Source: Dastarcus helophoroides (Eukaryota; Arthropoda; Insecta; Coleoptera; Bothrideridae). Taken from it: a stretch of 64,000 nt of DNA. The notes beneath the pieces were generated by a model. It was not told the DNA's origin and did no database searches. It saw only the letters and a program-made list of their open reading frames with translations. Shown in pieces: positions 20,551-33,795 of this stretch (position 1 is the first letter of the stretch; each line of letters begins with the position of its first letter). Where the stretch lies: assembly GCA_028583605.1 (NCBI GenBank), contig CM053327.1, forward strand, positions 27,205,629 through 27,269,628, given 5' to 3'. Position numbers and translations under genes: made by a program.

Positions 20551-23369
20551 CTAGGTCTGCTTTTTAGGTCATTAATTTTGTTACCTTCGCCTGAAGTACA
20601 TCCATGAGTATCATAGTCAGCTTTCTTTATCTTACCTGAAAATTGATGTCATTATGACTGGGACATGCTGTATACATCAGTATTGTCTTCACGGCCAGCT
20701 GCTACATAATCGGTAATTAACTAAGAAATGTCTCATTAAATCTTTAATTATTCGCCTTTTTTATTAGGATGTGTTTGTAAAAAAATGCGATTTATCGTTG
20801 CATAAGCGCGATCATGCTTTATGCTCCTTAATCTATAAACACCGTAAAATTACCGATGAAATTATTCGCCTTTGATTATTAATTATCAGGTATGCTTTGA
20901 TTGAAACTAACTCTTAACAAATTACGTGTTAAGTTACGTAAAACCAAGGTGCATATACACATCAGGAAAGTCAAACACTGTCCATAGGGAAAATGTTAAT
21001 GAGATGTTAGTTTCTCTCTGAAGATGACAGCTTGGCTGTCGAAACGCGTTAGAGCAACCTTTGTTGTGTTTTTTACTTTTTCTTGGTTTCAGGGGACAAG
21101 TTCTGTGTTTCAATTTTTGTTAATGAGAGATTTAACATTCAGAGCTAATTGTGGGATAGATGGGCGGCGCCTTGTGTTCTCCTACACCGGTGTAAACAAT
21201 TCAACGCAGAGCGCAGCGATCAGTGCTGGTGGAGATTTCAGTAGTACATCATAGCTTCTAACGTGTTTTGCTACGGGATTATTACTGGCAGGCAACAATT
21301 TTATTAAAATTTGCGTACCACATGCTGTTTGTCCTTTTAGTTCGTTGATTTAATCAACGTCTGAAGCAAAATAGAACTGATATTCTTTGATAACCAAAAT
21401 AAATAAACGAGATTTCTTAAACAAAATAAATAATAATTCTAATGAAGAATATAACATAATAATTCTTTAAACATTACAATATAAGGAGTTCAAATAGGCC
21501 GCCAGACTGTGCTAAACAATATCCCAGTCTGTTGCAAAACTCTCGACGAGTTTTTTCTAATATCTAAACTGAAAGACACGAGCATGCTGCCTCAAAGTAG
21601 GGGAATACGTTCAGCGGCCGTAGAAAACTACGGAAGGAACGATTCTTAGCGTTTTACATGGACAATAAAAATTTTTTCTTATCTGTATATTAGAAGTGTT
21701 TAAGGTATGGAGACATTGCCAATGGAAGTGTTCCCCGCTTCTGCACCTATAAGCGGGCGTGGTCATAATTTAATCAGCGCCTCTGTCAAGCTATAAAATC
21801 GTGAAACAATATCAACTACAACCACCTTTATCTGTCCTTATCGAATTCTACTGAAATTAGTTTTTTTTTTTCACATGTGAGGCAACTCGTATACTTTTCA
21901 ATACTGTATACGTAATTTTTTGGGCGAACTGGTTAGAAATGAGGAATTGTTCCGCGTGCGGAATTATAATTTATTTTTAGTTAACGCGCATTGCCGATTT
22001 TTTCTTGAAATAGCCGAGAGAGCTGTGTGTGGTTTCGCAATTTGCAAATGAAGAAATTGAATGTGTCCGCCTATGGTAGTCTCAGGGCTGGTATCCCGCC
22101 ACCATTCATCGTCCGCGGCTACCTTGATGGGTTTATTGCGTCGACCCGTTCTCTTAATGGAGTCCAGGTGTTCCCACGTCGAACATTTAATTGCTGGACG
22201 ATCGAGATGACCGCCTATAGAATCCAGTGAAATATAATTGACGCCGGCTATCGGCTTGATTGGTAATGTTGCTTCTCAGCTAAATTAACCAACCACTCGA
22301 CTATTTTTATCGCGTGCAAAAAATGTTTCGCATTTCTGGCCATTTAGATCACCGTTCCGTAATAAATCCGAGACAAATATTGTGCAACAACGTAACACGC
22401 TCTCGTATGTCAATTAAAGTGCGCTCGTAAATAGTCGAACACCTTTCTGGTTCGGTTGTATTTAGAGTGATTACATAAAGCTACCGGCAAACACACACCT
22501 GCACGATTCCCCTGCATATCTCGGCTGCGAAGGCACGACCTGTCGACCGATTTCAACCTCGACATATCGGTCGGTCGGCTTCTCAACCGAACCCGATGCA
22601 CCCAACAGATTGGAGTGATTGACTATTAGCACATTTAATAGACGTCGGAAGGATGGTTGAAAAATTGTGGTTCAGTCTAAGACCACTGACAATCGATCTA
22701 CATGGGTGATTTAGTTCAACGCTCTTTTAAGCTGCTTTTATTCCAGGTTTTCACAGAAATCACAAAATTGTATTATAGGCAAACCAACTGCGAGTGTTAA
22801 CAAATGTGATTCATCGGGAGAGCTCCCGAAGCTTAGGAGATGCCTCACTTTTCCCAGTTCGGCTAGGATTTCTTTTTGAAGTTTTTATACTGAACTGGCA
22901 TCCACTTTTCGCAATTCGACCCCTAAGTGGGTGAAAATGTGTATCAATTTTAACTGGAATGAGTAAGTTTCGCGATTGCATACTCCCAATTGTTAGGAGA
23001 GAAAAACTGTTTTCCGAGAATACACATTCTTTCTCAGGAATTCTGGGAATCCAAAAAATCGATCGGCGGCGAAAAAATAATAATTGATGACCAAAAAAAA
23101 GTTTAATTGGCCTACAATTCGCTACAAGTAATAGCAAAAATCAAGTCACCATAGTCTTACATTTGGGAAGTAGTAGTGACATTCCAGGATCCGGGAAAAT
23201 CCCGATCAGTCCCGTTCATCTGGCAACCCTACTCACAAAAAACAGACTGTTGTATTTACAGCTAAAACAAAATCCTTTTTATATTCTTTATCAAAATCAA
23301 ATTACCCCCAAAGCGAATTTTGCTTATTATTTTTTTGTTGTTGAAATTTTGGACTCACTGATACCCTGA
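20551..23369. other. Non-repetitive island, no recognised gene
   Basis: Mixed sequence with relatively GC-rich pockets, including a palindrome ACACCGGTGT near 21184 and a GC-richer block at 22030-22260. Open frames (21024-21254, 22027-22230, 22410-22601, 22811-23137) carry no domain I recognise. Around 23180-23235 there are CCGGGAAAATCCCG and GGCAACCCT strings of the kind found in transposon ends, but no bounded element could be defined. Confidence 0.45.
21010..21120 (+). mobile_element. Interspersed GGGGACAAG repeat, copy C, with hammerhead-like head
   Basis: The order is CTCT, CTGAAGA (21018-21024), a perfect 6-bp hairpin GACAGC/GCTGTC (21026-21031 with 21035-21040), GAAA (21041-21044), palindromic ACGCGT, AGAG (pairing with the leading CTCT), then the family body GAGCAACCTTTGTTGTG and TTGGTTTCAGGGGACAAG. 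This is the layout of a type I hammerhead, CUGANGA - stem II - GAAA - stem III - stem I, with one extra U before stem II. Hammerhead motifs are known in Penelope-like retroelements, so this may be a Penelope-like end. That assignment is inference. Confidence 0.65.
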
Positions 23370-26300
23370 AACCTTAACCTTTTTCCAAATTTTGACTGGT
23401 TTTTAAAAATCCCGACTATTTTTTAACAATTCGACTTTTTTGAAAATTCGACTTAAATAAAAATCAGATTTTTAGAAAATTATGACGTTCTTAAAGCCCA
23501 GTTTCTTTTAATTAAAAATTTCGACTTTTTGTTAAACTTATGACGTTTACCAATTATTATTTGTTTTTAAATGTACACCTTTTTTAAAATTGTTTTATTT
23601 CAAAATTTCCACTTTGTTTTAAAAATTGACATTTTTCAAAACTGCGACTTTTTTAAAAATGTCGAATTTTTTGAAACGAATTTTTTCAAAAGTGTACCTT
23701 TTTTTAAAAAGAATTTCACTTTTTTTTTCAAAATTTTAGTTTTATTTTAAAAATTATATTTTTCAAAATTTCGACTTTCCGAGTTTGGTTTTTTTAACAT
23801 TTCGACCTTTTCTCGTTATTTGCAATTTTTTTTAAAAAATTCGTTCGTTTGTTTTCAATATTTCAATTTTTTTTTGTTTGAATACTTTGACGTTCCTCAA
23901 AATTCCAACTGACTGCAAATCTGAATCCTTTTTAAAATGTTGACTCTTTTAAAAATTCCGAATCCGATATTTTTGTTACCTTTGGATTCTTAGAAATTTT
24001 GACGTGTTTGAAAATATAGTTTTTTTTAATCAAAAATGTAGCCCTTTTTTTCAACCAAATCATTCAAAAATTTCTCTCTTTCTTTTTGAGACGCATTTTT
24101 TCCAAGACCTTTGCGGTTTTTTTTTTTGAAAAATTTCCACGTTTTTGTCAAAATGTTGAGTTTATTTTAAAACAGTATTTTTGAAAATTCCAATATTTTT
24201 TTTCAAAATTTCGACTCACGTAATTTGCAATTTTTTTAAAATTCGTTTCTTTAGAACATTTTAAAAGCTTTTGAAAATGCTGATCGGCGTTTTTGAAGAA
24301 TTCGATTTTTTTGCAAAAATTTCAGTTTTTTAAAATCCTTCATTTTTTGAGAATTTTCCTCTTATTCAAAATTTTGAAATTTTTTCTCATTTTGAAAATA
24401 ACTATTACTTTTTTCAAAATTTCCCCTTTTTATTTATATTTTGTGAATTTCAACTCAAAATTAAAACTTTTCTCGAAGTACTTGAATTCTGATTTTCACT
24501 TTTTGAATAATTCCAATTTTTCAAAATGTTGACTTTTTTCAAAAGTGGGCTTTGTAAAATATTTTGAAATTTTCCAAAAGTTTTATTTATATTTTACGAA
24601 TTTCGACTTATAAAATTAAAACTTTTTCTAATAAGTACGTATAATTTGATTTTCATTTTTTGAAACATTCGAATTTTTCAAAACTTTGACTTTTACAAAA
24701 GTTGGATTTTTACAAAAGTTGGAATTTTAAAATATTTTAACTTTTTCTTGAAATTCGACTTTTTCTGAAAATGATTTCGACTTATTTCTGAAGAACTCAC
24801 TTTTCTTTGGAAATTTGAACATTTTAAAATTTCCAATATTTCTAAATTTTGACTACAAAATTTTGTAATGTAGTCAAAAAATTTCAAAACGTCAAAATTT
24901 GCACTTTTTTCAGATTCCAATTTATGTCAATATTTCGACTGCTTCTCAAATTTTTGAGTTTTTTAAAATTGCCTTGTGAACATTTCTATTTTTTCAAAAT
25001 TTTGATCCGTTTGAAAATTTCGGCTTCAAAATTTCCGATTTTTTCTCGAAGTCCTTTTAAGTTATTTTGGCGAAAATTTTTAAAAATTCCAATTTTTATC
25101 AGAATTTCGACCACTTCTCAAATTTTAAGTTTTTTAAATCCCTTTTGAACATTTCTACTTTTTGAAAACTTTGACCTTTCAGAAAATTTCATCTTCCAAA
25201 TTTCGTCTTCTTCTCGAAACTTCGTTAACTTTTTTTGAATTGCAGTTTTTATTCTATTTGACTTTTTCCTCAAATTATAAAAAAATTGGATTTTTTAATA
25301 AAATTTTGGAGTTTTTCCAAAAGTTGAATGTTTTCAAAAGAAGAACTTTGTGAACATTTGTACTTTTTGAAAATATTGACCCTTTTGAAAATTTCGGCTT
25401 CAAAATTTTGATTTTTCTCGACGCTGTTTTAGCTTTTTTTTGACGCAAATTTTAAAAAATTCCAATTTTTATTAAAATTTCGATCGTTTCTCAAAGTTTT
25501 AAGTTTTTTACTTTAACTTTTGAACATTTCTACTTTTTGAAAACTTTGACCCTTTTAAAAATTTCATCTTCAAAATATCGTCTTTTTCTCGAAGCTTCAT
25601 CAACTTTTTTTTAATTGCAGTTTTTATGCTCTTTGACTTTTTCCTCAAATTTCTGAAAAATTGGAATTTTTAATAAAATTAAGGAGTTTTTTCCAAAAGT
25701 TGAATGTTTTCAGAAGAAGAACTTTGTGAACATTTATACTTTTTGAAAATATTGATCCTTTTGAAAATTTTGGCTTCAAAATTTGAAAAATTCCAATTTT
25801 TATCAAAATTTCGACCGTTTATCAAACTTTTAAGTTTTTTAAATCCCGTTTGAACATTTCTATTTTTTGAAAACTTCTACCCTTTTGAAAATTTCATCTT
25901 CAAAATTTCGTCTTTTTTCTCGAAGTTTCGTCAACTTTCTTTTAATTGTAGTTTTTATTTTATTTGACTTTTTCCCCAAATTTTTGAAAAATTGAATTTT
26001 GTATAAAATTTTGGAGTTATTTCCAAATGTTTAATGTTTTCAGAAGAACATTGTGAACACTTCTACTTTTTGAAAATTTTGTCCCTTTTGAAAATTTCGA
26101 CAGAAGAAGAAATTGGCTTGTGAACATTTCTACTTTTTGAAAATTTTAACCCTTGTGAAAACTTCGGCTTCAAAATTTCGATTTTTTCACCTTTTTTTTG
26201 TCGAAATTCTTAAAAAATTCCAATTTTTATCAAAATTTCGACGATTTCTCAAATTTTTAAGTTAAAATCCCCTTTGAACATTTCTGTTTGAAAACTTTGA

Positions 26301-27530
26301 TCCTTTTAAAAACTTTGATCCTTTTGAAAATTTCATCTTCAAAATTTCGACTTTTTCTCGAAGCTTAGTCAACTTTTTTCTGATTCCAGTTTTTTTTTAT
26401 TTCACTTTTTCCCCAAATTGTTGGAAAATTGGATTTTTTATAAAATGTTGGCGTTTCTTCGAAAAGTTGAATGTTTTCAGAAGAAGAACATTGTGAATAT
26501 TTCTACTTTTTGAAAATTTTGACGATTTCTCAAATTTTTAAGTTAAAATCCCCTTTGAACATTTCTGTTTGAAAACTTTGATCCTTTTAAAAACTTTAAT
26601 CCTTTTGAAAATTTCACCTTCAAAATTTCGACTTTTTCTCGAAGCTTTGTCAACTTTTTTCTCATTCCAGTTTTTTTTTTAATTGACTTTTTCCCCAAAT
26701 TGTTGGAAAATTGGATTTTATATAAAATGTTGGCGTTTCTTCGAAAAGTTGTATGTTTTAACATTGAAAATATTTCTACTTTTTGAAAATTTTGACCCTT
26801 TTGAAAATTTCGGCTTCAAAATTTCGACTTTTTTCTCGAAGCGTTTTCACCTTTTTTTTATCGAAATTTTTGAAAAATTTCATTTTTTATCAAAATTTCT
26901 ACAGGTTCTTAAATTTTTAAGTATGTTAAATCCCCTTTGAACATTTCTACTTTTTGAAAACTTTGACCCTTTTAAAAATTTCATCTTCAAAATTTGCACT
27001 TTTTCTCGAAGCTTCGTCAACCTTTTTTAATTCCAGTTTTTATTTTATTTGATTTTTTCCCTAAATTTTTGGAAAATTGGATTTTTTTTATAAAATTTTG
27101 GAGTTTCTTCAAAAAGTTGAATGTTTTCAGAAGAACATTGTGAACATTTCTACGTTTTGAAAATGTTGACCCTTTTGAAAATTTCAGTTTCAGAATTTCG
27201 ATTTTTTCTCGAAGCTTTTTCACCTTTTTTTTGTCGAAATTTTAGAAAAATTCCAAGTTTTATCAAAATTTCAACCGTTTCTCAAACCTTTGAGTTTTTT
27301 AAATTCTTTTTGAACATTTCTACTTTTTGAAAACTTTGACCCTGTAGCAAATTTCATTTTCAAAATTTCGACTTTTTCTCGAAGCTTCGATAACTTTTTT
27401 TTTTCATTCCAGTTTTTATTTTATTTGACTTTTACCCCAAATTTTTGAAAAATTGGATCTTGCATAAAATGTTGGAGTTTTTTTTCGAAAAATTGAATGT
27501 TTTCAGAAGTTGGACTTTTTAAATATTTAT
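23370..27530 (-). repeat. T-rich sea containing a ~361-bp higher-order array (seven copies)
   Basis: The first part to about 24900 is loose T-rich sea. From about 25200 the landmark CTCGAAGCTTCGTCAAC (variants) occurs at 25212, 25588, 25919, 26357, 26638, 27005 and 27378, with steps of 281-438 bp (mean 361). Companion landmarks recur in order: ATTCCAGTTTTTATTTTATTTGAC, GTTGAATGTTTTCAGAAGAA, GAACATTTCTACTTTTTGAAAA. Frames such as 24849-25148 and 26683-26940 are repeat translations. Confidence 0.9.
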
Positions 27531-27756
27531 CCGCTTTCGGCGGTTCAATTACTCAATCGATTTTTACAAAAATTGTTATAGATGTACCTTGGAAGCAGGT
27601 TCGTTGGTAATGTATGTTTTATCACGGAAAACTGTTCCAGATATTCCCAAGCTAATATTATATTCAGAAACAGTTAAGCTTTCTTTATTTTCTAGGTAAA
27701 CAAATGATCTGATAACGATGGCAGCATCATCTAAGGTTAGAACACAACCTTACCGT

Positions 27757-27841
27757 TGAAATCTTGTCCCCTGATACAAAGAAAACACAAGAAAGGCTAC
27801 TCTAACGCGTTTCGACAGACAATCCATCATTTTCAGAGGCA
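27757..27841 (-). mobile_element. Interspersed GGGGACAAG repeat, copy D
   Basis: Reverse-complement copy: on the minus strand it contains CTGAAAATGATGG, GTCGAAACGCGTTAGAG and, downstream, CAGGGGACAAGATTTC. Its hairpin is decayed. It stands about 15 bp from copy E in opposite orientation. Confidence 0.72.
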
Positions 27842-27854
27842 TGTGATGATACCC

Positions 27855-27995
27855 AGTACCTCTCTGAAGATGATAGCTTGGCTATCGAAACGCGTTAGAG
27901 CAACCTTTGTTGTGTTTTTAAATTTTTTTTGGTTTCAGGGGACAAGATTTGTATTTCAATTTTTGAGGATAAGCAAGAACCAGTCCGTTACACCA
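27855..27995 (+). mobile_element. Interspersed GGGGACAAG repeat, copy E, the fullest copy
   Basis: Same order as the 21-kb copy: CTCT, CTGAAGA (27864-27870), hairpin GATAGC/GCTATC (27872-27877 with 27881-27886), GAAA (27887-27890), palindromic ACGCGT, AGAG, body, GGTTTCAGGGGACAAG, GAGGATAAGCAAGAACCAGT and a CCGTTACACC end followed by a run of A. Relative to copy C the hairpin differs by C to U on one side and the matching G to A on the other, so pairing is kept. Confidence 0.7.
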
Positions 27996-30139
27996 AAAAA
28001 AAAACCTTACCGTAACTTTATAGGTAGGATTCTTTAAATATAATGGCCTGACAGCGTCATCGAAGGCGATAGGGCCCAATTTTACTATCCAATATATAAT
28101 TGGAGACTCGTTAGGCAAGAAAATATCCATATGATCGTATCAATGAATTTGAACAAAATGTCATTCTGCAATTTGCACGAACTCTTTAAAGCTATGCAAA
28201 GCGGACTAAACTAATTTTATTATGTTTATCCAAATCAATTTTTCTGCAACCTACCATACCTAGCACTTAATCAAGACCAGGGACAAATTAGAACATGAAA
28301 ACGAAACAAATTATCACTCAATTTAACAAATTTAAGAACTCTGTTTACTTATGGATATATTTTCCGTTAATTGTAAAGGCGATTATGCGGCTAATTCCGC
28401 AGTCGAAGTAGCTGGTAATATCTGGAAAAATTAAGAAGTGTTTTTTTTTTAATTTAAAGCTTTAGATACGTTTTTCATTTAATTTAAACGCTGTTAAGTG
28501 TTTACTTAATTCTTCAAAAGACTAGATGGGTCCCTTGGAAACTTTGTAGAGCTCCAGGCAGATGGTATGAGCGATATAAACTCAACTGTCAAAAATATCG
28601 TTAAAGACATTTTAGAAGACCAGTCTAATTCATTCACAGTAATCTTTAAAGAATTTTTTGATTATAATTTCAACTTTTTTAACTATTACTGTCATTGAAT
28701 TATATTTGCAATAGTTAGTTGTGATCATCAGACGTTTTTGTCTTTAATTACGTACCGGTAATTATCGTGACGTAACTGTACTGTTATCGTGAATAAGGTT
28801 TAGTTACGCCGTTAGGCACGATAACGCGACCTTCTCTTGTAGGTTTATGAAATTGTATCCATTCTATGTTAGAAAACCTTCACTCTAATTGAAAATTTTA
28901 ACAAGTTCACGAATAAATGTTATTTTAAAATTGCCCACTTTATAAAAAAATGCATGCGCTAATACATTTAATAAAAAAATATATATGGCAATATGGTGTC
29001 CAACTACTCGATAACAATACCAATTCCCATCGATGTTACAACCTTTACAGATAAAATTTAATGGAAAATTTAATGAGGTTATTAATAAACTCGAATTATG
29101 ACTGAAATGAGGTGCAACCTATTATTCCATTAGATTTTATCCACCTTATCGAACATATTGATCGGTAAAAGAGGTGGGTCTCGATGAAAAACAATTATTT
29201 GGCAGGTGTTACAAAACGAATAAACAGAGTTCCATTCTTCCATTCTTGATGAACACACAAATACCTGCAATGTTTAAAAAAAATGGGAACATAAAACACG
29301 TAATGCTGTAGAATTTTATATTTACACATTTGATATCCATACAATTTTAAGCTTAGGTAAAAATGAATTTTAAAAGGTGAAAGAACAATAAATAAACGAT
29401 AGAAGCAGTCCATCAAACTTTATACAACGTAAAATAATGATGGACAATATCCTCCTGTACCAGCAAACTTAATAAGTTCAAAATTGATACACCAGGAATG
29501 GAATAATTTAAATATAAATAATTTAAATTGGGCGCAGATTGCAAAATACGGCTTCCAAATTCGTAAACACCGAATTGAATAGAAAATAAATTAATAATTC
29601 TGTCGCGCTAATTGCTGCAGCCTTAATCAGCATAAATTAGATACCAACTGAAATGCAAATGCAGGTCGTTCAACTAGAGGTATTTCATAATTAAAAAAAC
29701 AAAAAAAAAAAATAATCAGAACGTAGTATCGCCCCACATAATTCTAATATTTCGTGGAAAAATTGCGCAACTCGATACACGATTAAACCGTCTAACGATT
29801 ACGAATTTAAAAGTGCCGGCGCGGGGCATTTGATCGTTTGAAAACGCATTCTTCACCTTGACATAACGAAAGTAATTTGCTTGTAACTAAAGAAACTACC
29901 CGGCGTGTAACTTCCTCTGAAACGAGCTTGACGAGCAATTTAATACTGAAATGTTGGAAAGTAACACGCGAAATTGTCTCTTTTGCCACAATATTTATAA
30001 GATTAATGCGAACGGTGCCCGCTGCTGGTATCATTAAATCGCCGAGCCCCAAAACAACCCTTTTTGTTCTATTAACTAACAGCGATGGCCATAGTTATGA
30101 TGGAGCGGGAGGCTCACACAATCAAATGTGTATTCAGAT

Positions 30140-33100
30140 GGAAGGACTATTTTTCGAAATTACAAAATTCGTCCTACTCAAAATTCTAACTTTTTCTCAA
30201 AATTCGTTTCTTATTTATAAATTTTGACTTTTTTTCCAAATTTCGACTTTATTTACTTTTTTTTTCAAAATACGACTTTTTCTGGAAATGTTCGCATTAT
30301 TTCTATAAATTTCGTCTATGTTTTTATTTGTCTCTCGAAATTTCGCGTTTTTTGAAATAGATTTTTTCCAAAGTTTTCCACTTTTTTTAAAACCAGAGGT
30401 CCCCGAAATATCCATTTTTCTCAAAATTGGATTTTTTCCGTTTCTGGAAATTTCGATTGTTTACACCTTCTTACGAAATATAGACTTCATTCTTATTTTC
30501 CTAGAAATCAGACTCTGGAAAATTTTGATTTTTTTCGAAATTTCAACTTTTGATTCCCTTTTTTGTTAATTTTCGCCGTTTTCTTCTGGGATGGATTTCT
30601 GGATTCGTTGTGGGTTGGCTAAAGTTTAGGCCAGCACTTAGGCCACCATTTCCGGGCCCATTGTGCTATCCCCGTGATTGAGGTGTCCTTGGTAATTCAT
30701 TCAGCCACCCAACCCAACCTTGTTGAGAAACTCAAGAACGACCCTTGGAGGCAACGTTTTCTTCAAAATTTAGTCTTTTCCGAAGATTGCGGTTTTTTTT
30801 AAATCAGACTTTTTGAAAAACTCCAGTTTTCGTATTTGTTTATAAAATACTTCTAAAAATTTGGTGGAAAACGTTGTTTGAAAATTTCAACTTTTTCTTT
30901 GAAATTTCATGATTATTTCAAAACCTAAATAAAAAGGTTAAAATTTCGAAAAATGGAAATTGTGATTCGAGTTATTCACAAAATTCAACTATTTTCGAAA
31001 CTGGAGCAGAAACAAGTTAATGTGAACTGTGCGGTGTATTTTGGAGCAGAAACAAGTTAATATGAACTGTGCGGAGTATTTTGAAAAGAAATGAGTGAAA
31101 GTGTTTCTTAATTTCGAAATTTCCAGCTTTTCCACTAACGACTTTTCTCGATTATAGACGACTGTGACTTTTTTCTTCAAATTTTGACCTTTTTGGCAAA
31201 ATGCGGTTTTTTTTTCACAAAGTTTACAGTTTTTATAATGGGTCGTTTCCGAAAATTTCGCCTTTTTTTTTAAACCAAAGTTCCAAAAAATTTTCTCAAA
31301 ATTCGATTATTTCTGTTTATGTAAATTTCAACGTTTTCAGTCTCTTTACGAAATATACACTTAATTCTTAACATAACTCTTGTTTTCCTCAAAATCTGAT
31401 TTTCCATGGAAAATTTTGCTTTTTTTCTCAAAATCTTAATTTTTGACACGTCTTTTTTGTAAAATTTCGCCGTATTATTCTAAATTTAGCCTTTTTCCGA
31501 AGATTTCGGCTTTTTCCTTACTTATTTATAAAACACCTTTTGAAATTTGGTAGAAAACACTTTTTGAAACTTGATGGAAACCATTTTCTGAAAATTTTTC
31601 CTAGAAATTTCGAGATATCAAAAGTTAAATAAAAAGATGAAAATTTCGACATAACGAAATTCGACTTTTTCACAAAATTCGACTTATTTATGAAATTCGA
31701 CTTTTTCACAAAATTCGACTTTTTCACAAAATTCCACTTTTTCACAAAATTCCACTTATTCACGAAATTCGACTCTTTTCGAAACTGGAGTAGAAGTTAA
31801 TGTGAAATTGCGAACAGGGCGGAGTATTCTAAAATGAAATGAGTGAAAGTGTTGGCTTAATTTCGAAATTTGAAGATTTTCCATCAGGGACTTTCTTCTC
31901 GAATCTAGACTTTTTTTCTTCAAAGTTTGACATTTTTGTAAAAATTCGTCTTTTCTTCTGAAATTTCACCGTTTTTTTAAATCGGCTTTTTTTCGAAGAT
32001 TTCTTTTTTTTTTAAGCTGAAGTTTCGGAAATGTCCATTTTCTTTTCAAAATTCGATCCTTTCCGATTCTGAAAATTTCGACTTTTTCCTGCCTTTTTAC
32101 GAAATATAGACTTTATTCTTAACATACCTCTATTTTCCTCAAAATCAGACTTTCCATGGAAAATTTTGATTTTACTTTTTCGAAATCTCGACTTTTGGCT
32201 CGTCTCTTTGTTAATTTCGCCGTTTTATTCAAAATTTAGCCCTTTCCGAAGATTTCGGCTTTTTCCTTACTTGTTCATAAAAACTCCTTTTGAAATTTGG
32301 TGGAAAATACTTTTTTGAAACTTGGTGGAAAGCATTTTTTGAAAATTCCAACTTTTTCCTTCAAATTTCGAGATATCAAAAGTTAAATAGAAAAGATGTA
32401 AATTTCGACATAATGAAAATTGCGATCTTTTTCTCGAAATTCGACTTTTTCACAAAATTCGACTTATTCACGAAATTCGACTTTTTCACAAAATTCCACT
32501 CATTCACGAAATTCAACTTTTTTCGAAACTGGAGTAGAAGTTAATGTGAAACTGCGAACAGGGTGCAGAATTTTAAATTGAAATGAGTGAAAATGTTGTC
32601 TTAATTTCGAAATTTCAAGATTTTCCATCAGGAACTTTTTTCTCGAATCTAGACGAAATTTTGACTTTTTTCTTCAAAGTTTGACATTTTTGTAAAAATT
32701 TGTATTTTTTTCAGAAATTCCACCGTTTTTTTGAATCGGTTCTTTTCGAAAATTTCTTTCTTTTTTAAACCGAAGTTGCAGAAATGCCCATTTTTTTTTC
32801 AAAATTCGATCCTTTCCGATTCTGAAAATTTCAACTTTTTACAAAATATAGACTTATTCTTAACATATCTCTGTTTTCGTCAAAGTCAGACTTTCCATGG
32901 GAAATTTTGATTTTATTTTTCGAAATCTCGACTTTTGGCTCGTCTTTTGGTTAATTTCGCCGTTTTATTCAAAATTTAGCATTCTCAGAAGATTTAGGCT
33001 TTTTTCTTACTTATCTATAAAACACCTTTTGAAATTTGGTGGAAAACACCTTCTGAAAGTTGATGGAAAACATTTTCTGAAAATACCAACTTTTTCCTTC

Positions 33101-33446
33101 AAATTTCGAGATATCAAAACATGAAAATTGCGACAAAATGAAAATTGCGATCTTTTTGTCCAAATTCGACTTTTCCACAAAACTTGACTTACTCACGAAA
33201 TTCGACTTTTTTCGAAACCGGAGCAGAAGTTAATGTGAAATTGCGAACAGGGCGCAGTATTTTGAAATTAAATGATGAAAGTGTTGTCCTAATTTCGAAA
33301 TTTCAAGACTTTCAATCAGGGTCTTTTTTCTTGAATCTACACGAAATTTTGACTTTTTCTTCAAATTATGACATTTTTCACAAAGTTCTGTTTTTTTTCT
33401 TGCTCGATTTTTTTATATTTAATTTTCTGGAGAATTTCGACTTTTT
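30140..33446 (-). repeat. T-rich sea with ~740-bp higher-order array, four copies
   Basis: The landmark GGAG(T/C)AGAA..GTTAATGTGAA followed by GAACAGGGCG(G/C)AGTATT occurs at 31002, 31787, 32531 and 33220 (steps 785, 744, 689). The first unit has an internal 42-bp duplication around 31002-31080. Other ordered landmarks recur: CTTACTT(A/G)TT(C/T)ATAAAACACC, CTTTCCATGGAAAATTTTG, AAATTTCGAGATATCAAAA. A sub-array of CACAAAATTCGACTTTTT sits at 31660-31770 and 32450-32520. Near 30600-30730 there is a short non-sea insert (AAAGTTTAGGCCAGCAC...). Confidence 0.9.
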
Positions 33447-33795
33447 TTGGTTCAAAAAATTGAACCAAATGATACGCAACATCAGACTAAGATCGGCAAA
33501 CCGGGGCAGTTGCCTCGGGCCCAAATTCATTTGGATATTACTTTTTTTCTAATCTTTAATGATTTAAGAACAACGCGAGAGGCGACAATGTCAAGTTTTT
33601 GCTTCGGTTAGGAAAAATTACACATCCCGCGCGGCACAATGATTTCATCATCTTAAGACGAAGGACTACAGTTTGGATGCGCCAGATCTGCAGAATATGG
33701 TGGATATAAGTTTAATATTCACGCTGAGACAGGTTGGAATCCTTGCCTCCGCGATCCCATGCAGCCAAATGAAAATATTTACTGAGCAAGAATAT
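33447..33795 (+). repeat. Interspersed ~340-bp head module, copy 1
   Basis: It starts at a perfect 9-bp hairpin TTGGTTCAA/TTGAACCAA (33447-33455 and 33460-33468). It shares ordered blocks with 41638-41960: AACCAAATGATACGCAA, AGACGAA..AACTACA, GCTAGATCT-like, AGAATATGGTGGATATAAG and GCAGCCAAATGAAAATATTTA. The open frame 33145-33552 crosses into it from the sea and is not supported as a gene. I could not name the family. Confidence 0.78.

Larger units (their letters stand above)
27531..30139. other. Non-repetitive island, no recognised gene
   Basis: Holds two copies of the GGGGACAAG repeat in opposite orientation (27757-27841 and 27855-27995) and otherwise unremarkable AT-rich sequence. A 9-bp inverted repeat GTTATCGTG/CACGATAAC lies at 28783-28791 and 28817-28825. 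A poly-A run is near 29697-29713. Overlapping opposite frames at 29807-30227 have no recognised product. Confidence 0.45.

Noticed and set aside
22811..23137. 108-codon minus-strand frame
   Set aside because: No domain is recognised and the surrounding strings look like transposon-end debris.
29807..30227. Overlapping opposite-strand frames of 81 and 116 codons
   Set aside because: Both are open over the same bases with no recognised family, and the longer one runs into sea sequence.
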